61,580 nucleotides of DNA from Sphingomonas bacterium (GTDB lineage Bacteria; Pseudomonadota; Alphaproteobacteria; Sphingomonadales; Sphingomonadaceae). A program made the position numbers and the translations under genes. The notes below the pieces were generated by a model. It did not search any database and was not told the origin of the DNA. It saw only the letters and a list, made by a program, of their open reading frames with translations. Location: NCBI GenBank assembly GCA_030149245.1, contig JASBRX010000007.1, positions 1-61,580 on the forward strand. Reading direction: 5' to 3'. Positions 27,349 to 37,162 of the stretch are shown one piece after another (position 1 is the stretch's first letter; every line of letters starts with the position of its first letter).

Positions 27349-27813
27349 TTACCGCCGCGCGCACCCCATCGCCGCTGCATCAATCGCCGTCGCCGCGCCC
27401 CTGAGCGCATAGACATCGGCAAACGCACCGCCCCCGCGCGCGACGCTTTCGACGCTCATCGAGCGGCTGGACCGGATCGCCGCGACGATCGCGCGGTCGG
27501 TCCGTGCATCCGGAGCCCAGGCGTCGCTCGCCCCGGCGATCAGTTCGAACCGCCGCTCGCCAACCGCCAGCGTGACCTTGGCGCGGGGATCGCGCGCGCG
27601 GCTGAGGCGGATATGGATCTGGCCGCGCGCCCCCGATCGTGGCCAGTTGGCGACGCTGGCGAAGGCACCGCCCCGCGCGCGCACGGGCTGCCCGATCGCG
27701 TAGCAGCGCGCCGGAGCGGCATCGCGAAACGCACCCCAGGCGTCGTACACGCCCAGCGATTGGCGGCCCTGCGCCTGCGCCACCAATGCCATCGCGAGCA
27801 GCAGCGCGGTCAC
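27349..27813 (-). CDS. Secreted hypothetical protein
   Basis: 154 residues from a GTG (27811-27813) that overlaps the TGA of the upstream phosphatase gene. A signal peptide TALLLAMALVAQAQG is followed by YDAWGAFRDAAPARCYAIGQP, ASVANWPRSGARGQIHI and a C-terminal GAATAIDAAAMGC. The W-G-x-F with later Cys pair and basic mid-part faintly resemble invasion-associated-locus-B-like periplasmic proteins, but I would not name it. Two cysteines could form a disulfide. It is co-transcribed with the histidine phosphatase. Confidence 0.75.
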   Translation of the reverse strand: MTALLLAMALVAQAQGRQSLGVYDAWGAFRDAAPARCYAIGQPVRARGGAFASVANWPRSGARGQIHIRLSRARDPRAKVTLAVGERRFELIAGASDAWAPDARTDRAIVAAIRSSRSMSVESVARGGGAFADVYALRGAATAIDAAAMGCARR

Positions 27814-28436
27814 GCCGGAGCCCGTCCGCTGCCCAGATGCACGACCGTCTCTCGTCCCTGCTCGATCATGACGATCGACCCCTGCGGCAGTCCGTCCGCA
27901 ACCGGCGTCGCAAACTCCGGATGCACGTCGCACCCGGTCATCACGCCGCGCAGCACGCGGCTGGATATGCCGTGCATGATAATCAGTCGGTCGCCCGGAT
28001 CGTCATCGGTGTCTGCCAGCCAGGCCGAAACGCGCTCTGCAATTTCAGGATAGGTTTCACCATCCGGCGCCGGATAAAGCAGGCCGGTGGCGGCAACGAC
28101 CGGCAGATCCCCCGCCATCAGCTCGGCATATGTGCGCCCGCCCCAGCTGCCCATGCCGATCTCCGTCAGCCGCGGATCATGCCGCGCGCTGTGCCAGTCG
28201 AGTTCGAGATGTTCGGCGATCACCGCCAGCGTTTGCAACGCCCTGCCAGTGTCCGACGCCCATAGGGTGAGGGTCGGCGCTGCGCCAAGCAGGCCAGCGA
28301 GCGCGCGTCCCATCTCATCCGCCTGCGCAAACCCGGCGCGGGTCAGCGGCGTGTGCAGATGATCCCCCTGCAGGCGCCGGGCGGCGTTGAACACCGTTTC
28401 CCCATGCCGGGCGATAAAGTCGCGTCCTTTTCGCAT
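27810..28436 (-). CDS. Histidine phosphatase family protein
   Basis: 208 residues. The catalytic RHGET motif is at about residues 10-14 (FIARHGETVFN), with SDTGRALQT and the second active-site His in LIIMHGISSRVLRG. This is the phosphoglycerate-mutase-like branch 1 fold. The family hydrolyses a wide range of phosphoesters; the substrate here is unknown. I chose ATG 28436 (MRKGRDFIARHGET), since upstream in-frame codons extend implausibly before the catalytic motif. The downstream secreted-protein gene overlaps by GTGA. Confidence 0.9.
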   Translation of the reverse strand: MRKGRDFIARHGETVFNAARRLQGDHLHTPLTRAGFAQADEMGRALAGLLGAAPTLTLWASDTGRALQTLAVIAEHLELDWHSARHDPRLTEIGMGSWGGRTYAELMAGDLPVVAATGLLYPAPDGETYPEIAERVSAWLADTDDDPGDRLIIMHGISSRVLRGVMTGCDVHPEFATPVADGLPQGSIVMIEQGRETVVHLGSGRAPA

Positions 28437-28536
28437 CGCCAAATGGAATGGGTGCCCTGTGGCACAAATGCAACGGGTTTCGCTGTTTATGCACCGTTCA
28501 TGCAACTTGTGCGGCGCAGCGTCATTAGTGCCCCCG

Positions 28537-28551
28537 ACCCGAAAAACGGGT
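28537..28551 (+). promoter_or_regulatory. Leader hairpin before the beta-barrel ribosome site
   Basis: ACCCG-AAAAA-CGGGT forms a 5-bp stem just 5 nt before the TTAAGGAG ribosome site of the porin-like gene at 28571. It may protect the 5' end of a highly expressed mRNA or affect ribosome access. Confidence 0.4.
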
Positions 28552-28570
28552 TGAGTTAAGGAGTTTCAGT

Positions 28571-29227
28571 ATGCGTATCGCAATTGCCGCCGCACTGGCC
28601 GCATCGACCATGATCGCCGCACCGGCCTTCGCCCAGGACACCGATCCGACCTTCACCGGCTTCCGCGCCGGCGTCGTCGGCGGCTATGACATCGTCCGTC
28701 CGGGCAGCACCGAGGACAGCGACATCGACGGCGACGACCAGAATGTCGACGGTTTCCTGTACGGCGTCGAACTCGGCTATGACATCGGCGTCGGTGGCGC
28801 GGTGGTTGGCGTCGAGGCCGAGCTGTCGGATTCAACCGGCAAGGTCGAGGCACAGTCGACCGATCCCAACTTCTTCGGCTTCGGTGAAGTCGGTGCGGGC
28901 CGCGACATCTATGTCGGTCTGCGCGCCGGTGTCCTCGCGTCGCCCAGCACGCTCGTTTACGCCAAGGGCGGTTACACCAATGCCCGCCTGAACGTCCTCG
29001 CCAGCGATGGCACGACCGAACTGCGCGAGAATTTCGAACTCGACGGCTGGCGCCTCGGCGCGGGCATCGAGCAGGCGATCGGCACCAACAGCTATGCCAA
29101 GCTCGAGTACCGCTACTCCAACTATTCGAACGCGAATTTCGAATATAGCAACGGTGCGATCACGGAAGATTTCGACATCGACACCGATCGTCACCAGATC
29201 GCAGTGGGCGTCGGCTTCCGCTTCTGA
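28571..29227 (+). CDS. Outer-membrane beta-barrel (porin-family) protein
   Basis: 218 residues. A signal peptide with the typical APAFA-QD cut site (about residue 22) precedes a mature part with repeated amphipathic strands such as GFLYGVELGYDIGVGGAVVG and NSYAKLEYRYSNYSN, ending HQIAVGVGFRF with a terminal Phe. This is the opacity-type eight-stranded barrel common in alphaproteobacteria (Omp25/RopB-like). The strong TTAAGGAG ribosome site and a strong terminator after the stop suggest high, monocistronic expression. Confidence 0.88.
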   Translation: MRIAIAAALAASTMIAAPAFAQDTDPTFTGFRAGVVGGYDIVRPGSTEDSDIDGDDQNVDGFLYGVELGYDIGVGGAVVGVEAELSDSTGKVEAQSTDPNFFGFGEVGAGRDIYVGLRAGVLASPSTLVYAKGGYTNARLNVLASDGTTELRENFELDGWRLGAGIEQAIGTNSYAKLEYRYSNYSNANFEYSNGAITEDFDIDTDRHQIAVGVGFRF

Positions 29228-29259
29228 CGGCGCGCCTGTCCACAAATGAATACGACGAA

Positions 29260-29289
29260 GGGTCGGAGCCGCTTGCTCCGGCCCTTTTT
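29260..29289 (+). terminator. Rho-independent terminator of the beta-barrel gene
   Basis: GGGTCGGAGC and GCTCCGGCCC pair around CGCTT (one G-T wobble) and are followed by five T. It ends the monocistronic outer-membrane protein transcript, 32 nt after its stop. Confidence 0.85.
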
Positions 29290-29374
29290 CGCGTTAAGGA
29301 TAGCTTGAACTTCCGACGGCAATCCACGCGCCGTCTGTTGAATTTGGGCGACCGCCCGGGGGTTTGGAATACAC

Positions 29375-30478
29375 ATGAAAGCGACGATCGAACGCGCCAC
29401 GCTCCTTCGGGGCCTCAGCCACGTCCAGTCGGTGGTCGAGCGGCGCAATACCATCCCGATCCTGTCCAACGTGCTGATCGAGGCATCGCTCGACGGATCG
29501 CTGCGACTGATGGCGACCGACCTCGACCTGCAGATCGACGAAACCGTGCCTGCGGCGGTCGATCAGGCCGGCGCGATCACCGTGCCCGCGCACACGCTGT
29601 TCGACATCGCGCGCAAGCTGCCCGAAGGCTCGCAGGTCGAACTGACCGCGGCCGAGGGCAAGATCAAGGTCAATGCCGGTCGCGCGAAGTTCGAGCTCGG
29701 TACGCTGCCGCGCGACGATTTCCCGGTGATCGCGGAGGGCGAACTGCCCACCGTGTTCGAGCTGCCCGCCGAAACATTGAAGCAGATCATCGACAAGACC
29801 CGCTTCGCGATCTCGACCGAAGAGACACGCTATTATCTCAACGGCATCTTCCTGCACGTCGCCGACGACATGCTGAAGGCCGCGGCGACCGACGGCCACC
29901 GCCTCGCCCGCGTCACCGTGCCGCGCCCGGAAGGCGCAGAGGCGATGCCCGATGTGATCGTGCCGCGTAAGTGCGTGGCCGAGCTGCGCAAGCTGCTCGA
30001 CGAGGTCGACGGGTCGGTCGGCGTGTCGCTGTCGGGATCGAAGATTCGCTTTGACCTCGGCGCCGCAATCCTGACGTCGAAGCTGATCGACGGCACCTTC
30101 CCCGATTACAGCCGCGTGATTCCGACCGGGAACGACAAGATCCTCAAGATCGACCCCAAGAGCTTCATGCAGGGCGTCGACCGCGTCTCGACCATCGCCA
30201 CGGAGAAGACCCGCGCGGTCAAGATGGCGCTCGACCGTGATCGCATCACCCTGTCGGTGACCAGCCCGGATAATGGCACTGCCGCCGAGGACGTCCCCGG
30301 CGAATATGCCGCGCAGCCGTTCGAGATCGGGTTCAACTCACGCTATCTGATGGACATTCTCGGCCAGATCGAAAGCGATCTGGTCGAAGTCCACCTCGCC
30401 GACGCCGCAGCGCCGACGCTGATTCGTGAGAATGACAAGTCGCCGGCACTCTATGTGCTGATGCCAATGCGCGTCTGA
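29375..30478 (+). CDS. dnaN: DNA polymerase III beta subunit (sliding clamp)
   Basis: 367 residues, full length for the clamp. Three repeated domains of about 120 residues are visible. The N-terminus MKATIERATLLRGLSHVQSVVERR, TTPILSN-like NTIPILSNVLIEA, the central ATDGHRLARV and the C-terminal ALYVLMPMRV are all typical. It encircles DNA and tethers polymerase III. It is followed by a GC-rich stem-loop. Further along the same strand lie recF and gyrB, so this looks like a broken dnaN-recF-gyrB arrangement; dnaA is not in the window. Confidence 0.98.
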   Translation: MKATIERATLLRGLSHVQSVVERRNTIPILSNVLIEASLDGSLRLMATDLDLQIDETVPAAVDQAGAITVPAHTLFDIARKLPEGSQVELTAAEGKIKVNAGRAKFELGTLPRDDFPVIAEGELPTVFELPAETLKQIIDKTRFAISTEETRYYLNGIFLHVADDMLKAAATDGHRLARVTVPRPEGAEAMPDVIVPRKCVAELRKLLDEVDGSVGVSLSGSKIRFDLGAAILTSKLIDGTFPDYSRVIPTGNDKILKIDPKSFMQGVDRVSTIATEKTRAVKMALDRDRITLSVTSPDNGTAAEDVPGEYAAQPFEIGFNSRYLMDILGQIESDLVEVHLADAAAPTLIRENDKSPALYVLMPMRV

Positions 30479-30485
30479 CCGGACC

Positions 30486-30510
30486 GGGAAGGCGCCACGC
30501 GCGCCTTCCC
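30486..30510. terminator. Stem-loop between dnaN and the convergent membrane-protein gene
   Basis: GGGAAGGCGC and GCGCCTTCCC form a perfect 10-bp stem around a 5-nt loop. No T-tract follows, so it may be a weak or factor-assisted terminator, or an mRNA 3'-end stabiliser, for both convergent genes. Confidence 0.55.
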
Positions 30511-30521
30511 GCCCGCGTTCT

Positions 30522-31169
30522 TCAGAGCTGGCCGAGGCCGCGGCGAAAGCCGATCCAGGTCGACACGACCAGATACACCGCCATCACCAGTGTGATCAGC
30601 GTCCAGCTGTCGATCTCAGCGACGAGCCCGAGCTTCGCCAGCGTGGCCCACACGAACAGCGCCAGCTGCGCCCCCCAGAAACACACTGCGCCGGCCATCA
30701 CTGTCACCTGCCGGACAAGCTCGTCGCTGGTGCGATAGAGCCGCCAGTTGAGCCAGGTCTGGAACGCCAGCACCGCCAACACCGCCGCCGCACCGATCGC
30801 GCGCCCGTTATCGCCCAGGCCCAGATGTGCCAGCACCGGCGGCGCGGCGAGGATCGGCCCGGTCAGCGCGATGATCACGCCCTGACGCCGGATCGCCAGC
30901 ATCGAGTCGCGATCGGGCGGCTCGCTGCCCGGCTGGCGAAAGGCAACCAGTCGCCGCCAGCGCGCTTCCGACGCGCTCATCACCAGCACGAAACCGCCCA
31001 TGAAGAACAGCATGAATGCGATGCCGAGCGAGGCAAGTTCGGCGATCGTCCAGCGCTCGAACCCGGTCGCATCGACAAAACTGGCGATGCCAAAGCCGAA
31101 TCCTGCGCCGATTACGCCGCCGATCAGCGCCTCCACGGCATGCCGCCGCATGCGTTGCCCGCGCGTCAT
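30522..31169 (-). CDS. Multi-pass membrane protein paired with an HTH regulator
   Basis: 215 residues with about six hydrophobic segments (roughly 12-30, 38-60, 95-118, 124-142, 165-186 and 194-212). I do not recognise the family. It starts one base after the TGA of the small HTH gene (TGAGATG), so the two are translated together. Paired genes for a 70-residue Cro-like regulator and a membrane protein are common in proteobacteria and may form a one-component sensing unit in which the membrane protein modulates the regulator, though that is inference. Confidence 0.78.
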   Translation of the reverse strand: MTRGQRMRRHAVEALIGGVIGAGFGFGIASFVDATGFERWTIAELASLGIAFMLFFMGGFVLVMSASEARWRRLVAFRQPGSEPPDRDSMLAIRRQGVIIALTGPILAAPPVLAHLGLGDNGRAIGAAAVLAVLAFQTWLNWRLYRTSDELVRQVTVMAGAVCFWGAQLALFVWATLAKLGLVAEIDSWTLITLVMAVYLVVSTWIGFRRGLGQL

Positions 31170-31170
31170 C

Positions 31171-31383
31171 TCAGTCACGCTCGGGTGCAATCCAGTCATC
31201 GAGGAAGATTTCATCGACTGCCACTCCAAAGATTTTCGCCATCCGCAACGCCAGCGGCAGGCTCGGGTCATATTTGTCCGTCTCGACCGCATTGACGGTC
31301 TGGCGCGAGACGCCGAGCAGGCGTGCAAGGTCCCCCTGACTGAGCCCCGCCTCTGCCCGCAAGATACGCAACCGGTTGTTCAC
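31171..31383 (-). CDS. Small Cro/XRE-family helix-turn-helix regulator
   Basis: 70 residues, almost only an HTH domain: NNRLRILRAEAGLSQGDLA leads into GVSRQTVNAVETDKYDPSLP, the recognition-helix region of this YozG/Cro-like family. I chose GTG at 31381-31383 because the family begins at xNRLRxLRAE; the longer alternative starts at a TTG inside a palindromic operator. Two 18-bp palindromes lie 28 and 61 nt upstream, so autoregulation is very likely. It is translated together with the membrane protein downstream. Confidence 0.88.
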   Translation of the reverse strand: MNNRLRILRAEAGLSQGDLARLLGVSRQTVNAVETDKYDPSLPLALRMAKIFGVAVDEIFLDDWIAPERD

Positions 31384-31410
31384 CGGAAATGTCCAGAAGT
31401 CTTGTCCATA

Positions 31411-31428
31411 TGACAAGAGCTCTTGTCA
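31411..31428. promoter_or_regulatory. Palindromic operator O1 of the HTH gene
   Basis: TGACAAGAGCTCTTGTCA, a perfect 18-bp palindrome, 28 nt upstream of the HTH start. It is matched at 17 of 18 positions by a second site centred 33 bp away (about three helical turns), as expected for cooperative binding by a dimeric regulator. Confidence 0.8.
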
Positions 31429-31443
31429 TGATTCGGTCTGGCA

Positions 31444-31461
31444 TGTCAAGAGCTCTTGTCA
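31444..31461. promoter_or_regulatory. Palindromic operator O2 of the HTH gene
   Basis: TGTCAAGAGCTCTTGTCA differs from O1 at one base. On the minus strand its edge reads TTGACA, a perfect -35 hexamer, so binding here would directly cover the HTH promoter. It also faces the Coq4-like gene on the plus strand. Confidence 0.78.
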
Positions 31462-31488
31462 CCTTGCAAGGGTGGGCGTAATCACTTA

Positions 31489-31505
31489 TTGACACATCTG
31501 TCAGT
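31489..31505. promoter_or_regulatory. Inverted repeat before the Coq4-like gene
   Basis: TTGACACATCTGTCAGT contains TGACA-CATC-TGTCA, 5-bp arms, ending about 14 nt before the ATG of the Coq4-like gene. It may be a repressor site (TetR-type sites often look like this) or part of the promoter. Confidence 0.35.
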
Positions 31506-31518
31506 AACGGTGGTTCCC

Positions 31519-32268
31519 ATGGCAACTCAGGCAATCGACTGGAGCAAACCGCGCAAGCGCGAATGGGGGACGGCGTTGACTGCGCTGCGCCGTCTGCTCG
31601 CCAATGGCGACGATACGGTGCAGGTGTTCCGCATCATGCGCGCGCTGAACGGCGATACGGTGGGCAAGAATTACCGCCGGTTGCTGACCACACCCGATGG
31701 CGGCCGCATCGCCTATCGGCGCACCGAGCTGGCGGAGAAATTCTCCGACCGCGCCTGGATCGATTCGTTACCTGAAGGCAGCGTCGGCGCGGCCTATCGC
31801 GCGTTTCTCGATCGCACCGGCTATTCCGCTCAGGGCCTTGCCGATGTCAGCTATGCCGATGCCGATGTCGAACGCGGGATCGAGCATCCGCACGCCTGGT
31901 ATGGCCGGCGCGAGCGTGACATTCACGACATCTGGCACGTCATCACCGGCTATCAGGCCGACGAGCCGCTCGGCGAAGCGTGCCTCGTCGCCTTTTCCTA
32001 TGCGCAGACCGGCGGGCTTGGCTGGGCATTCATCGCGCTCGGCGCGGCGCTCAAGAGTCTGCGCGTCACCGGATCGCGCAGCTTCGCCAAGGCGGTGCGC
32101 GAAGGCTATCGCCACGGCAAGGCCGCGCGCTGGCTGTCGGGCGAGGATTATGAGTTGTTGCTCGCCGAACCGCTCGCCGCGGTGCGCAAGCGGCTGAACA
32201 TCGGTGATCCGGTGCTCTATCGCGCGGCGCAGGCCGAATTGCGCGAAAAGGGCCTGATCGGGATCTGA
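31519..32268 (+). CDS. Coq4-family protein (ubiquinone biosynthesis-like)
   Basis: 249 residues. The Coq4 metal-binding motif is present as HDIWHVITGYQADEPLGEA, giving His136, Asp137, His140 and Glu153. In eukaryotes and some bacteria Coq4 acts at C1 of the ubiquinone precursor (oxidative decarboxylation) and helps organise the complex. Stand-alone Coq4 homologues are common in alphaproteobacteria with undefined roles. The upstream region carries the TGACA inverted repeat and, farther away, the HTH operators. A repeat element lies between its stop and the convergent lipoprotein gene. Confidence 0.88.
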   Translation: MATQAIDWSKPRKREWGTALTALRRLLANGDDTVQVFRIMRALNGDTVGKNYRRLLTTPDGGRIAYRRTELAEKFSDRAWIDSLPEGSVGAAYRAFLDRTGYSAQGLADVSYADADVERGIEHPHAWYGRRERDIHDIWHVITGYQADEPLGEACLVAFSYAQTGGLGWAFIALGAALKSLRVTGSRSFAKAVREGYRHGKAARWLSGEDYELLLAEPLAAVRKRLNIGDPVLYRAAQAELREKGLIGI

Positions 32269-32278
32269 ATACAACGTT

Positions 32279-32357
32279 CCGTTTGTGCTGAGCCTGTCGA
32301 AGCACTGCGCCTGTCGCTGATGTCGGGCACGCCCTTCGACAAGCTCAGGGCAAACGG
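32279..32357. repeat. REP-type palindromic repeat (family B)
   Basis: An imperfect inverted repeat: CCGTTTG, CTGAGC and TGTCGAAG on the left are mirrored by CTTCGACA, GCTCAG and CAAACGG on the right. It fills the space between the Coq4-like gene and the convergent lipoprotein gene. The motif type is common in sphingomonad intergenic regions. It may stop transcription from both sides. Confidence 0.8.
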
Positions 32358-32376
32358 GTGTGAGACATGCCCGCCC

Positions 32377-33264
32377 CTAACGCCGCACCCCGCGCATCGG
32401 GCTGTCATCCTCGACCGGGGTGAGCACCTTGAGGTCTTCGCGCAAGGTCTTGCGATCGCGCACCGTCGCCGGCAGCATCAGCACCGCTCCCCGGAAACGC
32501 GCCGGGCCGAAGCGTTGTAGCCGGTACAACTCCATCGTCTGTCCCGCCTCACCCCGCACCGACAGGCGCAGCAATGTGCCCTTGCCGAACAATTCCGCTG
32601 CAGCCTTGGCGAGGTTGCGGCGCGTGCCCTCGGGCTCCAGCGCGGCGACATCGGCGGGCGCCATGTGCATGCGGATCAGCCGCCCGACCTGCGCCAACTC
32701 CGGATCGCTCGACATCACCGCTTCCAGCCCGTTGGGGCGCGGGTCGCCGACCGCGCTGAGCCGCCAGACCTTGCCGCTGCGACCGCCAACTTCTTCGGTG
32801 CCGACCGGGACGACCTGAAACGTAACCACCGGCGGCGGCGTGATCAGCATTTCGCGCCCATCGTACAGGCGTACGACCCGTGTGCCGTCCGGGCGCAACT
32901 CGCCCGACGCCTTGGCCGCTGCCTCGGCCTGCTCCACGCGCTTGCGTTGCGCATCCGCCAGCGCAGACAATGCCGCCATCACGTCGCCGCGCAGCGCCGC
33001 GACCGGCTCCATCTTGTACTTGGTCTTGTCGATCGCGACGCGGCGCTCGTTCATCAGATAATCCTGGCCGTCGCGGACGATGATGCCGCGCCGCTTGCCC
33101 GCCCACAGCCGCGCATTGCCATCGTCATCGAAGTTGATCGTGATCGCGTCGGCGCGTCCCTCCTTGCTATAGCTCGCCTCGATCCCGTCGATCACGCGCG
33201 TTGCCGGATCGCCGCCGCATCCGGCCGTGCCGAGCAGGATTGCCGTAACAATCAGTCGCTTCAT
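32377..33264 (-). CDS. Hypothetical lipoprotein
   Basis: 295 residues. A signal peptide with a lipobox (AILLGTAGC, acylated Cys at about 16) points to membrane anchoring. The mature part has no domain I recognise: a beta-rich N-terminal piece with INFDDDGNARLWAGKRRG, a charged helical stretch about 95-125 (RKRVEQAEAAAKASGE), a DGREMLITPPP segment, and a C-terminal alpha/beta part. It is divergent from recF, with 59 nt between starts. Confidence 0.78.
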   Translation of the reverse strand: MKRLIVTAILLGTAGCGGDPATRVIDGIEASYSKEGRADAITINFDDDGNARLWAGKRRGIIVRDGQDYLMNERRVAIDKTKYKMEPVAALRGDVMAALSALADAQRKRVEQAEAAAKASGELRPDGTRVVRLYDGREMLITPPPVVTFQVVPVGTEEVGGRSGKVWRLSAVGDPRPNGLEAVMSSDPELAQVGRLIRMHMAPADVAALEPEGTRRNLAKAAAELFGKGTLLRLSVRGEAGQTMELYRLQRFGPARFRGAVLMLPATVRDRKTLREDLKVLTPVEDDSPMRGVRR

Positions 33265-33323
33265 AAGTCCCCCCGGACGCTATCGCCGCGTGAACGCTAT
33301 CGCGCGCCACGCTGGAACGCTAG

Positions 33324-34490
33324 ATGCCGCTGATGGCCCTCACCCGCCTCGTCCTGACCGATTTCCGCAACCATCGCGACACGATCCTGAATGTCGGGAC
33401 CGGCTTCGTCGTACTGGCGGGCGATAATGGCGCGGGAAAGACCAATGTGCTGGAGGCGGTGTCCCTCCTCGCCCCCGGTCGCGGCCTGCGCCGTGCGCCG
33501 CTGACCGAAATGGCGCGACAGGGCGGCAGCGGCGGGTTCGGGGTGGCGGCGCGACTTAAGCCCCTCCCCTTCAGGGGAGGGGTTTGGGGTGGGGCCTCAC
33601 CTCTAGACGATCCGCCTGGGGATAGGCCCCACCCCAACCCCTCCCCTGAAGGGGAGGGGCTAGTAGAGATCGGCACCGGCACCCAGCCCTCTGCGCCCGA
33701 GCGCCGCGTCGTCCGCGTCAACGGCGCGACCGCCGCGGCGACCTCGCTTGGCGAGTGGCTGACGGTGCTGTGGCTCACGCCCGCGATGGACCGGCTGTTC
33801 GCCGAACCGGCGAGCGAGCGGCGGCGCTTCCTCGACCGGCTCGCCCTCGCGCTCGTTCCCAGCCATGCCCACCACAGCGCGCGCTACGAAGCCGCGATGC
33901 GCGAGCGCAACCGCCTGCTGGGCACGGAGGAGCCCGCCGACCCCGACTGGCTCACCGCGCTGGAGGCGCGCATGGCCGAGCATGGCGCGGCAATCGACGC
34001 GGCGCGCCGCACCACCGTCACTCAGCTCTCCGAACGCCTGATCGCGCAACCCGAAGGGCCGTTCGCCCGTGCCGGCCTTGCCATCGAGGGTGACGACGCG
34101 ACCGACCTCGCCGGGCGGCTGCGCGCCGGCCGCGCGCGCGATACCGCCGCGGGGCGCACGCTCACCGGCCCGCATCGTCAGGATCTGGCGGTCACGCATC
34201 TCGGCAAGGGGCAGGCCGCGCATCTCTGTTCGACCGGCGAGCAAAAGGCGCTGCTGCTCGCCATCGTCCTCGCCCATGCCGAACTGGTCGCCGACCGCAC
34301 CGGCCGCGCCCCGATCCTGCTGCTGGACGAGGTTGCGGCGCATCTCGATCCCGCCCGCCGCGCGGCGCTGTTCGAACGGCTCGCCGGGCGCGGACAGGTG
34401 TGGATGACCGGCACCGAACCGGGCCTGTTTGCAGAAGCAGGGGCGGCGATTCGGCTTACCGTTCACGACGGCGCGATCCACCCCGCCTAA
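33324..34490 (+). CDS. recF: DNA replication and repair protein RecF with an in-frame palindromic insertion
   Basis: 388 residues, about 30 more than usual. RecF loads RecA at gaps. The Walker A loop GDNGAGKTN is near residues 33-41, the SMC-type signature [10 protein letters not shown] is near 305, and Walker [12 protein letters not shown] is near 335. Residues about 80-113 ([11 protein letters not shown] to PNPSPEGEG) are encoded by a 101-nt inverted-repeat element and have no counterpart in the family. They fall between the strands GFGVAARLK and VEIGTGT, a likely surface loop, so the protein may still work. ATG 33333 is an alternative start. gyrB follows on the same strand. Confidence 0.93.
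   Translation: MPLMALTRLVLTDFRNHRDTILNVGTGFVVLAGDNGAGKTNVLEAVSLLAPGRGLRRAPLTEMARQGGSGGFGVAARLKPLPFRGGVWGGASPLDDPPGDRPHPNPSPEGEGLVEIGTGTQPSAPERRVVRVNGATAAATSLGEWLTVLWLTPAMDRLFAEPASERRRFLDRLALALVPSHAHHSARYEAAMRERNRLLGTEEPADPDWLTALEARMAEHGAAIDAARRTTVTQLSERLIAQPEGPFARAGLAIEGDDATDLAGRLRAGRARDTAAGRTLTGPHRQDLAVTHLGKGQAAHLCSTGEQKALLLAIVLAHAELVADRTGRAPILLLDEVAAHLDPARRAALFERLAGRGQVWMTGTEPGLFAEAGAAIRLTVHDGAIHPA
33560..33660. repeat. Palindromic repeat inserted within recF
   Basis: Two arms of 36-37 nt (33560-33596 and 33625-33660) are inverted copies with only one extra T, separated by 28 nt. Each arm itself contains the small palindrome CCCCTCCCCT-TC-AGGGGAGGGG or its mirror. The element is read through in frame as part of RecF. 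Confidence 0.93.
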
Positions 34491-34537
34491 GGCCCATTTC
34501 GCTTCCGTTTTGTGACGGCGGACCCTATATGCTGGGC

Positions 34538-35530
34538 ATGGCATCAGACGACAACAACACCACCGATTCCGCCCCCAACTCCAACGCCTACGGCGCCGAC
34601 AGCATCAAGGTCCTCAAGGGCCTCGACGCGGTGCGCAAGCGGCCCGGCATGTATATCGGCGACACCGACGACGGTTCCGGCCTGCACCACATGGTGTTCG
34701 AGGTTTCGGACAATGCGATCGACGAAGCGCTCGCCGGGCATTGCGACAAGATCATCATCCAGCTGAACGCCGATGGATCGGTCTCGGTCGAGGATAATGG
34801 CCGCGGCATCCCGACCGGCATCCACTCCGAAGAAGGCGTTTCGGCCGCCGAGGTCATCATGACCCAGCTCCACGCCGGTGGTAAGTTCGAGAATACCTCG
34901 GACGACAATGCCTACAAGGTGTCGGGCGGTCTGCATGGCGTCGGCGTGTCGGTGGTGAACGCGCTCAGCGAATGGCTCGATCTCAACATCTGGCGCGATG
35001 GCGAAGAGCATTACATGCGCTTCGCCTATGGCGATGCCGTCGCCCCGCTCAAGGTGATCGGCCCGGCCAATGGCAAGAAGGGCACGCGCGTGACCTTCCT
35101 CGCCTCGACCGAAAAGACGCCGGGCGATGGCGGCACGTTCAAGAATCAGATCGAATATGATTTCGACAAGCTCGAGCACCGCTATCGCGAGCTGGCGTTC
35201 CTCAACTCCGGCGTGCGCCTGTTCCTGCGCGACGCGCGGCACGAAGAGGTCAAGGAAGTCGAACTCTATTACGAAGGCGGGATCGCAGCCTTCGTGAAGT
35301 GGCTCGACCGCAACAAGTCGCCGCTGTTCCCCGATCCGATTTCGGTGACCGGGCAGCGCGACGATATCGGCATCGACGTCGCGCTGGAGTGGAATGACAG
35401 CTATTACGAAAACGTCCTCTGCTTCACCAACAACATCCCGCAGCGGGACGGCGGCACCCACTTGGCGGCCTTCCGCGCCGCGCTGACCCGCACGATCAAC
35501 AGCTATGCCGACAAGTCGGGCCGGCGGTAG
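34538..35530 (+). CDS. gyrB: DNA gyrase subunit B, N-terminal part ending at an in-frame TAG
   Basis: 330 residues. This part holds the GHKL ATPase core: [45 protein letters not shown], and the ATP-lid [15 protein letters not shown]. The frame runs to DKSGRR and then a TAG at 35528-35530. The next codon, in the same frame, is ATG and the family sequence resumes without loss ([11 protein letters not shown]). The stop falls in the transducer domain before the QTK loop, so this fragment alone could not form an active ATPase. The start at MASDD is chosen from family length; MLGMASDD at 34529 is possible. See findings for the likely cause. Confidence 0.85.
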   Translation: MASDDNNTTDSAPNSNAYGADSIKVLKGLDAVRKRPGMYIGDTDDGSGLHHMVFEVSDNAIDEALAGHCDKIIIQLNADGSVSVEDNGRGIPTGIHSEEGVSAAEVIMTQLHAGGKFENTSDDNAYKVSGGLHGVGVSVVNALSEWLDLNIWRDGEEHYMRFAYGDAVAPLKVIGPANGKKGTRVTFLASTEKTPGDGGTFKNQIEYDFDKLEHRYRELAFLNSGVRLFLRDARHEEVKEVELYYEGGIAAFVKWLDRNKSPLFPDPISVTGQRDDIGIDVALEWNDSYYENVLCFTNNIPQRDGGTHLAAFRAALTRTINSYADKSGRR

Positions 35531-37075
<1,545 letters not shown>

Positions 37076-37093
37076 CCGCAGAATCCAAACAGT

Positions 37094-37133
37094 GCGGCGC
37101 TGGACGGATTGCCCTCCAGCGCCGCGTCTGTTT
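37094..37133 (+). terminator. Terminator of gyrB
   Basis: GCGGCGCTGGA and TCCAGCGCCGC form a perfect 11-bp stem (37094-37104 with 37115-37125) starting 19 nt after the gyrB stop, followed by a T-rich stretch. Confidence 0.75.
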
Positions 37134-37162
37134 CACCCCCGCACCGAAAGGGGCCGGGGACT

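Noticed and set aside
31384..31416. Longer N-terminus for the HTH regulator starting at TTG 31416
   Set aside because: The TTG lies inside operator O1 and the extra residues (SYGQDFWTFP) do not match the family, which begins at the GTG-encoded NNRLRILRAE.
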